64,000 nucleotides of DNA from Saturnia japonica (taxonomy: Eukaryota > Arthropoda > Insecta > Lepidoptera > Saturniidae). Under the pieces are notes generated by a model. The model was not told the origin of the DNA. It did no database searches and worked only from the letters and a program-made list of their open reading frames with translations. Positions 34,703-44,820 of the stretch are shown here, in pieces (position 1 is the first letter of the stretch; every line of letters begins with the position of its first letter). A program made the position numbers and the translations under genes. The stretch is from NCBI GenBank assembly GCA_033032175.1, contig CM065325.1, positions 4,058,930 through 4,122,929 on the forward strand. Direction: 5' to 3'.

Positions 34703-35027
34703 ATTATAAAAAAAATGTTATCATTACAAATTAATTACTGTAACTGTAGTCAGATTATAATAGATATAAGAGTTTGGCACACTTATTGTTCACGTGTAGA
34801 TATGTCGAGGATAAAACCCACGGACATTATTCGAAGCTTGCATGCGCGTCACCGTTATTCTATCTTCGATAATATGCCTTATGCCGTAGTAAACACTGAC
34901 TCTGACGTCAATAATAAACGTACTCTAAATTTACCAGTTCATATCGGTACAATTTGTGCATCGAACATTATCTTGAATAACGTTTCATTCTCCTCACGTT
35001 GCTATGTGCTGGCTATATCTACGCTTT

Positions 35028-35230
35028 ATAACCGACTACAAAAAAAGGAGGAGGTTTGCAATTCGAATGTTTTTTTTTTAATGGTTGTTTAGCCATAACT
35101 TCTTTGTTTATAAACCGATTTAGGTGATTCTTTTTTTGTTGGAAAGGGTATTGGTAGATAAAACAGGGAACTACTCAAAATCATTGAATTTGGTTTTCTT
35201 TCTTATTAAAAATTTTCTTGTATTTAATAC
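35028..35230 (+). repeat. Family P dispersed repeat, copy 4, internally deleted
   Basis: 'TAACCGACTACAAAAAAAGG', 'GCAATTCGAATG', 'AGCCATAACTTCTTTGTTTA' and 'GGTGATTCTTTTTTTGTTGG' are present, then the copy jumps to 'ACAGGGAACTACTCAAAATC', losing the GAAGATACACC core. The 125-codon frame at 34715-35092 ends in this repeat and begins in SINE-adjacent sequence, so it is not credible as a gene. Confidence 0.6.
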
Positions 35231-35499
35231 AGTGAGATTACTTGATAATTACCCATTATTTCCAGAAACTGCCCCAAATTATTTTATTATATTGCTTCGG
35301 GAAAAATGGTTGAGTGCTTATTTTACAAAATGGACTGTTTTTTCTAATGTAGTTAAAAAAACACACCGATATGATGTTAAGAGGTTAGAAAAGATTCTGA
35401 AGAACTGGGGGTTAGAACTTTAGGTAAATTCAAAAAGCTGGTATACAATCGGTTGGCTGGTCAGACACGACAATTGTATCCGATACCATTCACCACGTA
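35231..35499. other. Spacer with an unassigned frame
   Basis: A 99-codon frame (35124-35423) has a start in family P and ends 'KRLEKILKNWGLEL'. No domain was recognised and it is probably chance. Confidence 0.3.
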
Positions 35500-35940
35500 T
35501 AATACTCGCCATAATGGCACACTAAGCGTACCGTGTTCCGGGATTAACCGGTATGTATTCCATGTTAGGAGTGAAATTGAGTGACAGGATAAGTAATAGT
35601 ATATGATAAGAGAACGTGTTTGGTGTGGAATAAGATATACTCACACGGATTGAGAAAGAAATGCTCAGATGGTTTGGACACGTAGAGAGAATTAATAAAA
35701 AAGAATGACTAGCCAGATTTATAGGGCGAGCGTGAATGGGCACATTGGAAGAGGAAGGCCTAGACGAGCATTCCTCGATCAAATCGAGGACGTTCTATAG
35801 GAAAGTCAGGTCAAAAGTTCTGTAAACTGATGGGCGACCAAGCGAAAGATATACGCCAGGATTGTAGCAAGTAGAAGGACGGGGTCTTTGCCTATCCCGT
35901 TGGTAAAGAGGCGAGATTTATGTATGTATGTATGTATACA
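35500..35940 (+). pseudogene. LINE reverse-transcriptase C-terminal remnant with ATGT tail
   Basis: Broken frames read LRKEMLRWFGHVERINKK, then after a stop and a shift GRPRRAFLDQIEDVL (about 35740-35796), then SLPIPLV near 35895. This is the C-terminal end of a non-LTR retrotransposon polyprotein that I recognise from Lepidoptera. Several stops and at least one frameshift interrupt it. It closes with a (GTAT)n run at 35918-35940, the usual tail of this LINE type. The minus-strand frame at 35522-35782 is antisense. Confidence 0.65.
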
Positions 35941-36539
35941 GTAATTTAGAGAGTGGTATGAATCTGTACCGGACTGGGTCGCGATCAGTATAAATACAGT
36001 ATGTGTATAGTGATAAGTCCGCTACAGTAACTCTCTTTTGGGTTTTTCCGTTTTGGAATCAGCCAGTATATATTCAGCTACCGACGTAAAAGTGAGGACC
36101 GGCGATGAACTGCCTATCTCTCGGTAGAAGCCGTTGTTTTTGGTGCTTGTGTTTTTACCATCAGGTACAGTGCCACCACTATGCCGTGCTACTATGTATT
36201 TGAAAAATATTACATCCTATCACAATGCTATGTTTGCATCAAGCTTTCTTGAAAACTCAAAAGATTGTAGGATATAAAACGACATCGAAGCTCGTTAACT
36301 TCTTCACGGATACCCCTTTAACTAATCCTGTGTAAATTCTGTGCATGCGACTCATATATTATTGAAGGTAAAGAGTCACGGCGAGGTTTACGGGAGGACG
36401 TGACGAGCCGTGCGACTAACTACATGCGCTGTCACGCAATTTATGTACATGACGTGCTCAGAGCACTGCGGGAGCTTGTTCGATCATGTTCGTGGCAGGA
36501 CTTAAACTACTTTTGAATATCGCATGCGCGTTAATATTT
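35941..36539. other. Gap with a promoter-like TATA motif
   Basis: 'GATCAGTATAAATACAG' at about 35983-35999 has a TATA box shape, followed by 'CTACAGTAACTC' about 30 bp downstream. The 12-mer GGACTGGGTCGC occurs at 35971 and again at 36882. An LTR or a promoter is conceivable, but neither is shown. Confidence 0.3.
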
Positions 36540-36950
36540 TATTTGTAAGGTAATAACTTTATATCTATAAAACGGGCGCAAACGGTCTGCCCATAACAAT
36601 GTGCTACGCCAACGATGACAGTACCAAGCGGGCCTGCACAGCGAGAGTGCAGCGCGGCGTGGCACCCGATCAACCCTCGAACTTGGTACCACGGCGAATA
36701 CGTACTACGGTTAGCAGCAGAGAGCTGCAAACCAGTGTACACAAGCCCAGCTCACTACGTGCGACCAACTCTGTTCACACCCGAACATACCAGGCGAAAA
36801 GAGAGCGAAACATCAAAGGTACACACGCAGTGAGGTGCCTACACGGAGGCGTGGCGTCGGCGTAGCTATTGAGACCTAAGTGGACTGGGTCGCTGGCGGG
36901 TGAAAGATTTCTCGAAGATAATGACTCACACGAACACCAAAATCAAGTCG
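36540..36950. other. GC-rich island of unknown nature
   Basis: The composition differs sharply from the window. Overlapping open frames exist on both strands (plus 36599-36865 and 36615-36833, minus 36539-36742), as expected of GC-rich DNA, and none has a domain I know. CTGCAC/GTGCAG form a 6-bp stem at about 36634-36652, enclosed by GTACCAAG (36622) and CTTGGTAC (36682). Options are an exon or 5' UTR, a structured RNA, or a fragment of a foreign or repetitive element. It appears once in the window. Confidence 0.4.
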
Positions 36951-37080
36951 CTGTATTCAATCTTCAGAAGCAGAAGAATAACCGGTTACAATAATTCACA
37001 GTAATTCTTAATACTAACCAGTGCTTTGGTTTCTTGACACAGAGTTTCCTACAAGTCTTCAAGGTCTTAAAACTTCGTCT
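36951..37080. other. Short spacer
   Basis: Nothing was recognised. Confidence 0.4.
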
Positions 37081-37340
37081 TTTTTTTTTTTTAGATCTAC
37101 TACACTGTTAGCCTTAGGGGCTCTAAAGCCGCTGCGGCTTTTACAGCTTCACATAGCGTTTTACACTATGCGCGCCGGTTGGCCGCAACAGCCCCAAATT
37201 TATGTCGGTGTTGGAGCGGGACGGAACGATGGTGTCTATTCCTCTCCTACTCTAACATTCCTAGTAACACGGTTTGTGGCGTGGCGCGTCGCGCCTATTC
37301 TGTTATTATTATTATTACAATTTCACGTAATTAGCTAATA
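37081..37340 (-). mobile_element. LINE 3' end fragment (GCTGTAAAAGCCGC family), reversed
   Basis: A T12 run leads into 'CTACACTGTTAGCCTTAGGG', 'GCCGCTGCGGCTTTTACAGC' and 'TTCAC', the reverse complement of the 3' end at 20280-20349. Beyond 37155 the sequence ('GGAGCGGGACGGAACGATGG') differs from the long copies, so either a related subfamily or the junction lies there. The 105-codon frame at 37021-37338 crosses the poly(T) and is not a gene. Confidence 0.55.
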
Positions 37341-38194
37341 TCTCATAAGATTCTTATTGGAATGTTACAAAACATATTCAAAACTATTAAGAACACTAAT
37401 ATCTACCTAAATACACACGATATGATATTAAGGATTAGTAAACTTCGTAAATATTAAACTTTAAACATTATAACACAAATCGGCCTATAAACACGTTATG
37501 TATGAATTATAAACATTACAAACACAATAGAATTCACATATAAGCCTAACTATTCCTATAAGATCACAAACATAACACATAACTGGTTTAAAACAAAGAT
37601 TATCAATGAAATATAAGTTCAGTACGTTCCTATGCTATTCTTATGAAATTATAAGCTTTATTACTACGTATTTACTATCTTTAAATACCTACATTTTATT
37701 TCTATAATACAAAAACAGTAAATCAATGATTTTTCAAATATAATTGTTCATTTCTTAAGCCTAGCATCTTATACCTACAACTAAATATGAATATTATCTC
37801 TTAAATCATCACGCCTAGCCCTATGCGTCGCTAACAATCTATAACCGTGAAGTTACGAGGTTCATATATGTTTTTTGCTTTAAAAAAGTTCATTATACTT
37901 CGTGTGCAGTATAACAACGCGTTCCGGTTGTCAAAGGGGCGGCCGCCGCGTTTTTGTAGCGCTTCAGGTATGTTTGCTGAGACCATAATTGACGGCTTTC
38001 TTGCGAAATCGAAAATCCGAAAACGGTGTGCCTCGATCCTGCGTAGAGCACGTTGTGTGGTAGGTGGTATTGCCCACAGAAATCGTATTATCCAATGCTA
38101 GGTACATCACTGGATCGGACTTCATACGTCTACAAAGTACGTACTGTATACAACTGGATAGTGTGACGTTCGGCACAAGTTAGAAGCATTATTT
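37341..38194. other. AT-rich gap
   Basis: No gene was seen. 37925-38090 is GC-richer, with overlapping frames on both strands (37847-38101, 37964-38176) and no recognised domain. Confidence 0.35.
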
Positions 38195-38555
38195 TTAAGA
38201 TTTTGAAGTGAACACTTCTTTAGCCGCATTGAGCGATTTTTGGTAGGGGAAAAACTTATAAGATGGCGGTTCGCGCCACCGATGACCTCGACATGCTTGT
38301 GACGTATTGCGCTTGCGCCAGACTCGTGACGAGTAGTATAGCGGCCTGTGTACATGTATGCATATATATAGACTAATAAATTGTATATACTCGACTATAT
38401 CATAGGCGTGTTTGACTTTTTTGAATAGGTAAAATCTTGTGATTTCGCGTCATCGACATGCTCTGAAATAATTCAGAGTGTATTTGATTTAAAATTTCAA
38501 AATTGAATTTCACTTCTGTCGGTGGTCCTTATGACTGCCGTCTTTTTTGTACTAT
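38195..38555 (+). repeat. Two-copy dispersed repeat (partner at 59587)
   Basis: 'TTTTGAAGTGAACACTTCT' on the left and 'TTCACTTCTGTCGGTGGTCC' then 'TTATGACTGCCGTC' on the right also bound 59587-59825 in the same order and orientation. AGAAGTGAA and TTCACTTCT make a short inverted pair between the ends. The middles differ in length. The class is unknown. Confidence 0.5.
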
Positions 38556-39090
38556 CATTAATTTTTGAGATATTTGTACTGATATTAACTGTGTGGATTC
38601 TTTGTGGTCTGAAATAAATATTTATTATTATAAGTTATTGTAAATAATTTGAAAACAATTAACAGAAACTAGAGAACTAAATTACCATATTTTTGTTTGA
38701 TTACAAATGACGTCTTTATTGAATCGTGTACATTGAGAACGTGATTCGGTTTGACCGCAAATGTCACTGAGCCTGTGCCAAATTCATTAACCGGCGGCTT
38801 GTAAAGTGATCGTCCGCAAATAAACAATAGCCGTTTAATTGCATTTAGTCATGTGTGATCTGAAGTTGATAGATAATTGAATACAAAATTTTGCCAACTG
38901 ATCTGTTTATCTAATTTGGAGTATCATGCATTTTATTATCTTAAATCAATCGGCTTTTTTTTCAAGGTTCATTTTACAATGCCAATAAATTTATGTCAAT
39001 CAACACTAATATTACAAAGCTAGCACTATAGTACTTGTAGAGTTTATTGTACCGTGGAAAACTAATAAACCTAAAAACCACGCAATAAAA
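38556..39090. other. Gap with a unique-looking block
   Basis: 38700-38890 ('GATTCGGTTTGACCGCAAAT', 'ATTAACCGGCGGCTTGTAAA', 'GTTTAATTGCATTTAG') is of higher complexity and not repeated. It is a candidate conserved non-coding element. Confidence 0.35.
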
Positions 39091-39348
39091 ATGAATAAAT
39101 TTTACGAAATATGTAAAGAGCTAACCAAAATCGGCTATGTGGTTAACTTATATGGGGTAGAACTGAGAGCAAGAGGTATTCAAGCGAAATCTCTCTATAA
39201 CTTGCTAAAAGACCTCGGCCTGTCGAGAACTGCAGTAAGTTCCATTTTGGAACGGGTATCTAAAGCAGCATTAACAGGTTCTTATCAAATTAGGCTTGGT
39301 AGGGAGGTTATCGCGGGCAGTCAAGGTGAGCGCTGCTGTGCACCATAA
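39091..39348 (+). pseudogene. LINE polyprotein C-terminal remnant
   Basis: The 85-codon frame contains LRARGIQAKSLYNLLKDLGL, then SRTAVSSILERVSKAALTGS and YQIRLGRE. I recognise this as the segment after the reverse transcriptase at the C-terminus of some insect non-LTR retrotransposons ('EVGARGxxAKSL' type). The first 20 or so residues are less typical. No reverse transcriptase motifs precede it, so this is a 5'-truncated copy; the ATG is incidental. The run is uninterrupted, so the insertion is fairly young or short enough to have escaped mutation. Confidence 0.6.
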
Positions 39349-39470
39349 GAGGGCCCCTTAAACCTACACCTGTGTCGCAAGTTTCGGGGGCTGCCTGTGT
39401 TTCCCTCTCTTTGCCACACGGTGGACCCGGCACCCCCACGGTGAAACCATGGAATGCTAAGATGTTTGTC
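39349..39470 (+). mobile_element. Probable 3' UTR of the LINE remnant
   Basis: 'GGGCCCCTTAAACCTACACC', 'CAAGTTTCGGGGGCTGCC' and 'GGTGGACCCGGCACCCCC' follow the stop at once and are GC-richer than the surroundings. The exact end is unclear because a Helitron-like repeat begins near 39485. Confidence 0.4.
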
Positions 39471-39484
39471 TCTCTTTTTTGTTT

Positions 39485-39765
39485 TTTTGAACGCGCTTAT
39501 TTCTGAACTAAAAGTCTAATAAAGAAATGTTTTTGCATTTTATAACGCGTTTATTGGGGAAGGTTATATATAATCTTCACACTACGACCTTAAAGAGCAG
39601 AGCAGTAATCATGAACGTTAAGCAATCCGGCAAGCTGTAAGCAAGTACGGTAAATGAGAACAACCATAGTCTACAACGGATCCGATGGCAGGGCGCGGTG
39701 CGCGGCGCGCGGTGGAGAGATGATCGAATAACTTTAACAAGTGCTAAACCATGGGGCGCAACTAG
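39485..39765 (+). mobile_element. Helitron-like repeat, worn
   Basis: 'TTTTGAACGCGCTTATTTCT', 'TTTATTGGGGAAGG', 'TTCACACTACGACC' and 'GAGCAGAGCAGTAATCATGA' match 47570-47725, and it ends 'GGGCGCAACTAGT' with CTAG at 39762-39765. A 'GCGCGGTGCGCGGCGCGCGG' stretch (39695-39714) is an unusual GC-rich patch inside. Confidence 0.5.
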
Positions 39766-41419
39766 TGTTGTATAATATTAAAGCAATGAAATTTACATAT
39801 ACTTCCTATTATACAAATACGCACTTTAAAGACGCGATCTGGCGTCTATTTTGCGCGAGATGATACTCCGCGAGTATATTTTCAGTATTTAAGTGTGGGT
39901 ATACCCACATATACTTCTTCGTGTCGGCATAAATCATATTTTAAATAAAATAACGAGTGCCGTAGTGAAAAGATTGGTCTGTCAGTGAAGTTAAAGTCGG
40001 TACTTTCTCTTTTTTCATGCAATATGTTACGTAATGTCCAGTCTATTGCAACACAGAATATAGAAATCCTTTAATGTTGTGCTTGGTAATCGACCTTATA
40101 CACTTCTTCGCCACAGTGTTATCAACAATTCATACAATAATTAGTATCGATAGGACTTTAGAATTTATTTATAAGTAACTGTTCCTGTGACTTCGCACTC
40201 TTTTATTACACAAAAAAAGGCGGGTTATGTTTTTCGAGCGTATTGTATGTATGTCTATTTCTTTGGCACGCTCTGTAACGTAAACGACTTGATGGATTTT
40301 TAGCATACGAGGTGTCGTTAGATTCGTCTTAATTGTGGTAGTGACGTAGGCTATGTAATATTTAAGTACGACGTCTGGGAATCAAATAAAAATAAAAAAT
40401 AGAAAAATTTGATTTTATGTCAAGAGTTTTTTGTTGTAATCGGGTTACAAAGATTTTTTTCTAAATTGCGATCAGTTTCAGTTTAAAGATGTCTATCACG
40501 AAATTTGGAAAAATCACATAAAGGTATAGACAGAATAATATTATAGATTTATTAATATAGATAACAATAAAATTGAAATAAGGTTGATAATTTATGTGAG
40601 TAACTATTTGAAAACTTTCCTTAGCTATATGGAAGGTCTTTTATTTTCCGTCTGTGGAATACTTGGTTCATAAAATATCTTGGCATATGGTACGAATAGC
40701 GTATCCGACCTATTGAGGACATTTCGTTGGGAACTTTTCAGAAACTACGTTGTGTTGTTACTGTTGCTGTCGAGGCAAGCGGTTTTATTTCTTTACAAAC
40801 AAGTAACGAGAACTTGGTTCCTCGATAAGTTTCTGCGCTGATTAAAACGTATTAGATTCCTACTGTTTTTCTATACTATTTATTATATAGCATTTCCAAA
40901 GTATAAAGTATTTTTATTTATTTTTTTCTATTTGAAATTAATTTTCATTGATGTAATTACATTCATGTGAATTCTCTTTCAATATTTTACAGAAAATATA
41001 AAATGTATATACATATGTATTAACTCCGGTTTAACATAAATATCTGGGCGACCGAGCGGTGTTTGGTGTCTTACAAACAAAAAAAGATAAACACCTAACT
41101 AGGTAAACTTGGAATGTAAAACATTATCTAAATGCAAACTTTCATCGAAATCGTTGGAGCCGTTTCCGAGAAACCAATTACATATACAGTATGTATTAAA
41201 AACCCCGTCGGATCCGTGGAGGTGTTATCAGGTATCGAGATTATGTTCTGTTTACGCTATCTATATGAAATTATAAGTAAAAAAAAAGTTACCCCTAATA
41301 ACATGTAAAAAAGTGAGTTAAATGAGGAAACTTACATGGAAATACAGGCGACGCGGCGCAGGGTACCGCCATACGATCAAACGTACCGTTGCGTCGCGCA
41401 GATGCTGAAGGCGGTGTTA
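39766..41419. other. AT-rich gap
   Basis: TGTGGGTATACCCACA at 39894-39909 is a perfect 16-bp palindrome. 'ATTATAGATTTATTAATATAG' spans 40541-40561 and resembles the repeat end at 56217-56232. 41040-41190 holds a lepidopteran-type dispersed fragment ('TTCATCGAAATCGTTGGAGC'). No gene was seen. Confidence 0.35.
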
Positions 41420-41459
41420 TCACGTTTTAAAAAATTGCTAAATTTTAGGGTAATTAAAT

Positions 41460-42632
41460 AGGTTAATTTTAAATCGCAACAACATTTTTATTTTAATTTG
41501 TTTTGGTAGCATTAAAAGGTTACATAAAAAAAAGTTGTTTCCCTCTATTTTTCATTTGTTTTCTTTTTGTAAAAATCAGTAAATCTAATGAAGAAATTCG
41601 ATTTGTTTTAAAATATTATAACAAAAAAGGCAAAAATACAAATCAAGCAGCGAAAAAAATTTGTTTTATTTATGGTACTAATGCAGTGTCAGTAAGAGTA
41701 GCGCAAAGTTGGTACAAACGTTTGCAGTCCGGAAATATTGATGTTAAAGATGCGCAACTTGCATTGGTCGCCTTGTTACGAATAAAATTAACGCCATTTT
41801 TTAAAAGTGGAGCAAGGTTAGCATAACAGTAGTTACGATGTGGCTGAAGAACTGGAAATTGACCATAAAACAGTTTTAATCCATTTGAAGAAAGCTGGAT
41901 ATACCAAAAAGCTCGATATTTGGGTGCCACACGAGCTCACTGAAAGAAACCTAATGAACCGTGTACTCATTTGCGATTCATTATTGAGACGTACTGAAAT
42001 CGAGCCAGTTTTTTATAGATTGATAACTGGCGATGAAAAGTGGATTACGTACGACAAGAACGTGCGAAAAAGGTCGTGTTCTAAGGTCGGTCAGACTTCA
42101 CAGACTGTGGCTAAACCTGGGCTAACTTGAAATAAGGTGATGTGTGTGTATGGTGGGTCTGGAAGGGCATTGTTCATTATGAGCGTTGACCGCCCGGTAA
42201 AACCATCGATTCGGATCTCTACTACCAACAACTGATGAGATTAAAGAATGCGGCCGCAATTGATCAACAGGAAGAGTGTGGTCTTTCATCAGATAACTCT
42301 AGACCACACACAACTATAGCCACTCAGCAAAAATTAAGAGAGTTTGGATGGGAGGTGTTAGTGTCATCTACCATAAAGCCCTGACCTTGCACCTCCAGAT
42401 TTTCACCTGTTTCGGTATCTTCAGAATTCTATAGGTTCTGTAAGGTTTAACATCAAGAGAGGACTGCTAAATTATTTGTCGCGTTATTATTTAATTATGT
42501 CTCTACCTACAAAATGGCAGAAAGTCATCAAACAAAAAGGCACATATATACTGTAAATAAATGTAAATATACTTTGCAAAAAATGTCTTGAGTTTTCATA
42601 TAAAATACGAAGGAACTTTTTCCCCGACCTAT
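41460..42632 (+). mobile_element. mariner element, decayed, lacking its 5' inverted repeat
   Basis: The right end, 'ACGAAGGAACTTTTTCCCCG' then 'ACCTA' (about 42607-42631), is a mariner terminal inverted repeat. The matching left repeat, expected near 41400-41440 as its complement, is not seen, although 5' UTR-like sequence is present from about 41465. The body is the transposase pseudogene described next. The type resembles the cecropia mariners of moths. Confidence 0.85.
41572..42556 (+). pseudogene. mariner transposase pseudogene (D,D34D)
   Basis: Mariner transposases cut and rejoin DNA at TA sites in the nucleus. The N-terminal DNA-binding region reads NEEIRFVLKYYNKKGKNTNQ and VRVAQSWYKRLQSGNIDVKD. 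The catalytic part reads IDHKTVLIHLKKAGYTKKLD, WVPHELTERN and TGDEKW (first Asp, about 42030). SDNSRPHT gives the second Asp (about 42280) and, after a frame change, SPDLAPPDFHLF the third (about 42410). The spacing between the last two is 34 residues. The end reads KWQKVIKQKGTYIL and a stop. The expected start codon is ATC at about 41572. A segment near 41750-41840 is out of frame, stops occur at about 42128 and 42187, and shifts lie near 42130, 42275 and 42364. It is not functional. Confidence 0.9.
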
Positions 42633-43316
42633 TATTTATTCGTTAGTTTAAGTTGTGCTGAAAACGAAATCGCGATCTGGCTGTGACAAGTACATCATTA
42701 TAGAGCCATTTTAGGTAGGTTCAATGTAAGTATAATAATAATGAAACAATCAATTTTATTTTTAGTAAGATTATAAATATTCTAAGACGATATAAAAGTA
42801 TTCCATTACATGTAATAAAGTGACGTTAATTTTAGCCGTATTCAGCACGTCATTTACGTACGACAAAAGGTAAAATTCCCAAGTCCTAATGACAGAATTC
42901 AAGCTGAGCCTCTCCATTAGTGAAATGGCTTAGCGTCGGATTCTTTTATCGTTAACGTTACAAGAATAATTCAAGAGTTTCATGTTAAAAACAACGTTCT
43001 TATTGTGAAAAGAATATATGATCTTCAAACACATATATATTTCAATGAAAATGAGTGCGAATACATTATGGTCATTTCTACAAAATTTATGTAAATAATT
43101 TACAATAGCTTCCCAATATAATTGAATCTAACATTTATAAATGAAAATAAAACAAAACGGGCAAGCGTGGATCGCACTTGCGCACTAAGGGTTCTGGCCC
43201 GCCAAACATTTTATTTGTTTATTTATTATACAGCCGTAATGCATGGAAATAGCCGAAAGTGAAATTTACTTATAATCATGTATTAACAGTGCAAGGATTT
43301 CGGGCACCCGCCACGT
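42633..43316. other. AT-rich gap
   Basis: No gene was seen. 43270-43316 ('TTCGGGCACCCGCCACGTCC') may be the start of the LINE fragment that follows. Confidence 0.35.
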
Positions 43317-43868
43317 CCACCCTCTCTAGCGGCAACCCATGCCTAGGTCCGTTCCTCAGTGTGAAGCCCTTGGGTCAGGCAGCCGCCCGCGCGATATAAG
43401 TGACACTATACGTGCAATACTTAGCTACCCACATACAACATTACACACGTATGAACATACACACGTGCACACCACACAGGTACATGGGTTCTGTAAGGGA
43501 CCTTTTTTTTTCTTTTTTTGCTCTAGTTAGTCATGCGTTAGTTAGTGTAGAAAAACCTTTCCGATCACTAAATACACATACGCATGTTTCCCTCCTTCCT
43601 CCCAGGAGAAGGGGAACATGTATATGAGTATATGTTAGTTAGCTCGAATTTGTAGAAGTATGGAAATTTGTCAGATCGCGACCTATTCGCATGCGCGACG
43701 GCCGCCCAAGTCGAGGTTCGGCCACTCTGGCACCCTCGTGCGAGTCGTCCAAAACTTTCGCGGCTGAGTGCCCACTGCGCTCGCCCCCGAGTTCGGTGAA
43801 ACTGTAAAAGCCGCAGCGGTTTCAGGGCCCCTAAGGCTAACAGTATAGCCAGTTCTAAAAATAAAATA
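43317..43868 (+). mobile_element. LINE 3' UTR, 5'-truncated (GCTGTAAAAGCCGC family)
   Basis: It runs from 'CTAGCGGCAACCCATGCC' through 'GTGAAGCCCTTGGGTCAGGC', 'CACACGTGCACACCACACAG', 'TAAGGGACC', 'AGTCGAGGTTCGGCCACTC' and 'GTAAAAGCCGCAGCGG' to an A-rich tail. It is co-linear with 19815-20360 over its whole length. Overlapping frames at 43339 and 43400 lie in this UTR. Confidence 0.7.
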
Positions 43869-44034
43869 AAAACTACACTACACTACTGTGAGAACTTCCT
43901 CAGATAACAAGTCGCGCTTGTATTCGCTTCGACTGTCAAATTCCACTCGAGTGACAGTCACTATTTGATCATGCTTCGGTCGGTAGACGCGTTTTTAGGT
44001 TCAGTTTCTTTTATAACTATTTCATTAATCAGTT
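43869..44034. other. Short unique spacer
   Basis: 'GAGTGACAGTCACTATTTGA' and 'GCTTCGGTCGGTAGACGCG' are complex and not repeated in the window. Confidence 0.35.
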
Positions 44035-44820
44035 TTTTAACTAACTTAAAAAAATGAGAAGGTTCTCAATTCTAATGTATATTTTTTTATGATGTTCAGC
44101 CATAACTTCTTTGATTCTTTGAACCGATTCTTTTTTCTTCGAAAAGAGATACCTCAAGGTAGCGTTGCTATAAATGTCTAGTCTCTCGTCAGAACACAAA
44201 CAGAAAAAAAATTATTGGCAAATTCTAATTTAGGCAGTGCTTTGACGTAGTTTGATCTTATTTTGCTGAAGACTTTATTTTTTAAATTAATTCTTTCAAT
44301 CCTTTTAAATGTCGATAAAACTTCATGCTTTTCATTTTCACTTCATATTTTAGCAAATTAATAGTACTCGACATACTCCACAGTCTTCGGCAGCAGATAA
44401 CTTCTTTCATCAGTTCACCGGTTCGATATTAATTAGATTAACCTTTCCACCTGAGCCAACTTTTGACGCCTAATTTTTTGTGTTAAAAGCAATCGTTGCT
44501 CAGAATATCTACATCACTTTCCTTCGTCCACAGAACTGCCAAGTATTTTAAGCCCAAGTTTTGGAAATGCCGTGACGTGACCGCGTGGAATATCGGGATG
44601 TAATAGTGCTTTGTCTGGACGTCGGGACAGAGGGTGTAATAACGGTTACAGTCCCGATATATCGGAACGAATGGCAACCCTACTGAAGGGTGAACCTATT
44701 TTAATTTCATTGGCATTAGACCTTCAACTTTGAAGATACACCAGAGAATACCTTAGAATCAATGAATTTAGTTTTCTTTTTTGTTAATATAACTTTGTTT
44801 AAAGTTATATTGTTAATTTA
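44035..44820 (+). repeat. Family P dispersed repeat, copy 5, split
   Basis: The left part 44035-44159 ('GGTTCTCAATTCTAATG', 'CAGCCATAACTTCTTTG', 'GATACCTCAAGG') and the right part 44683-44820 ('TTTTAATTTCATTGGCATTA', 'TTTGAAGATACACCAGAGAA', 'TTTTGTTAATATAACTTTG') together give a full family P copy. The intervening element is listed separately. Confidence 0.65.
44160..44682. mobile_element. TIR element inserted in family P copy 5
   Basis: The left end TAGCGTTGCTAT and the right end, read inverted, TAGGGTTGCCAT agree at 10 of 12 bases. CTCAAGG (44153-44159) and CTGAAGG (44683-44689) are a likely 7-8 bp target duplication with one mismatch. An 'AGGGTTGCCA' end and a duplication of about 8 bp suggest hAT. 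The 64-codon minus-strand frame inside has no transposase features. Confidence 0.5.

Noticed and set aside
34715..35092. 125-codon open frame, the longest with an ATG
   Set aside because: It starts in DNA next to a SINE and its last 20 or so codons are family P repeat; no domain is recognisable.
35971..36893. LTR retrotransposon with GGACTGGGTCGC at both ends
   Set aside because: Only 12 bases are shared; no LTR-length repeat, primer site or gag/pol sequence was seen.
37021..37338. 105-codon frame
   Set aside because: It runs through a poly(T) and a reversed LINE 3' UTR.
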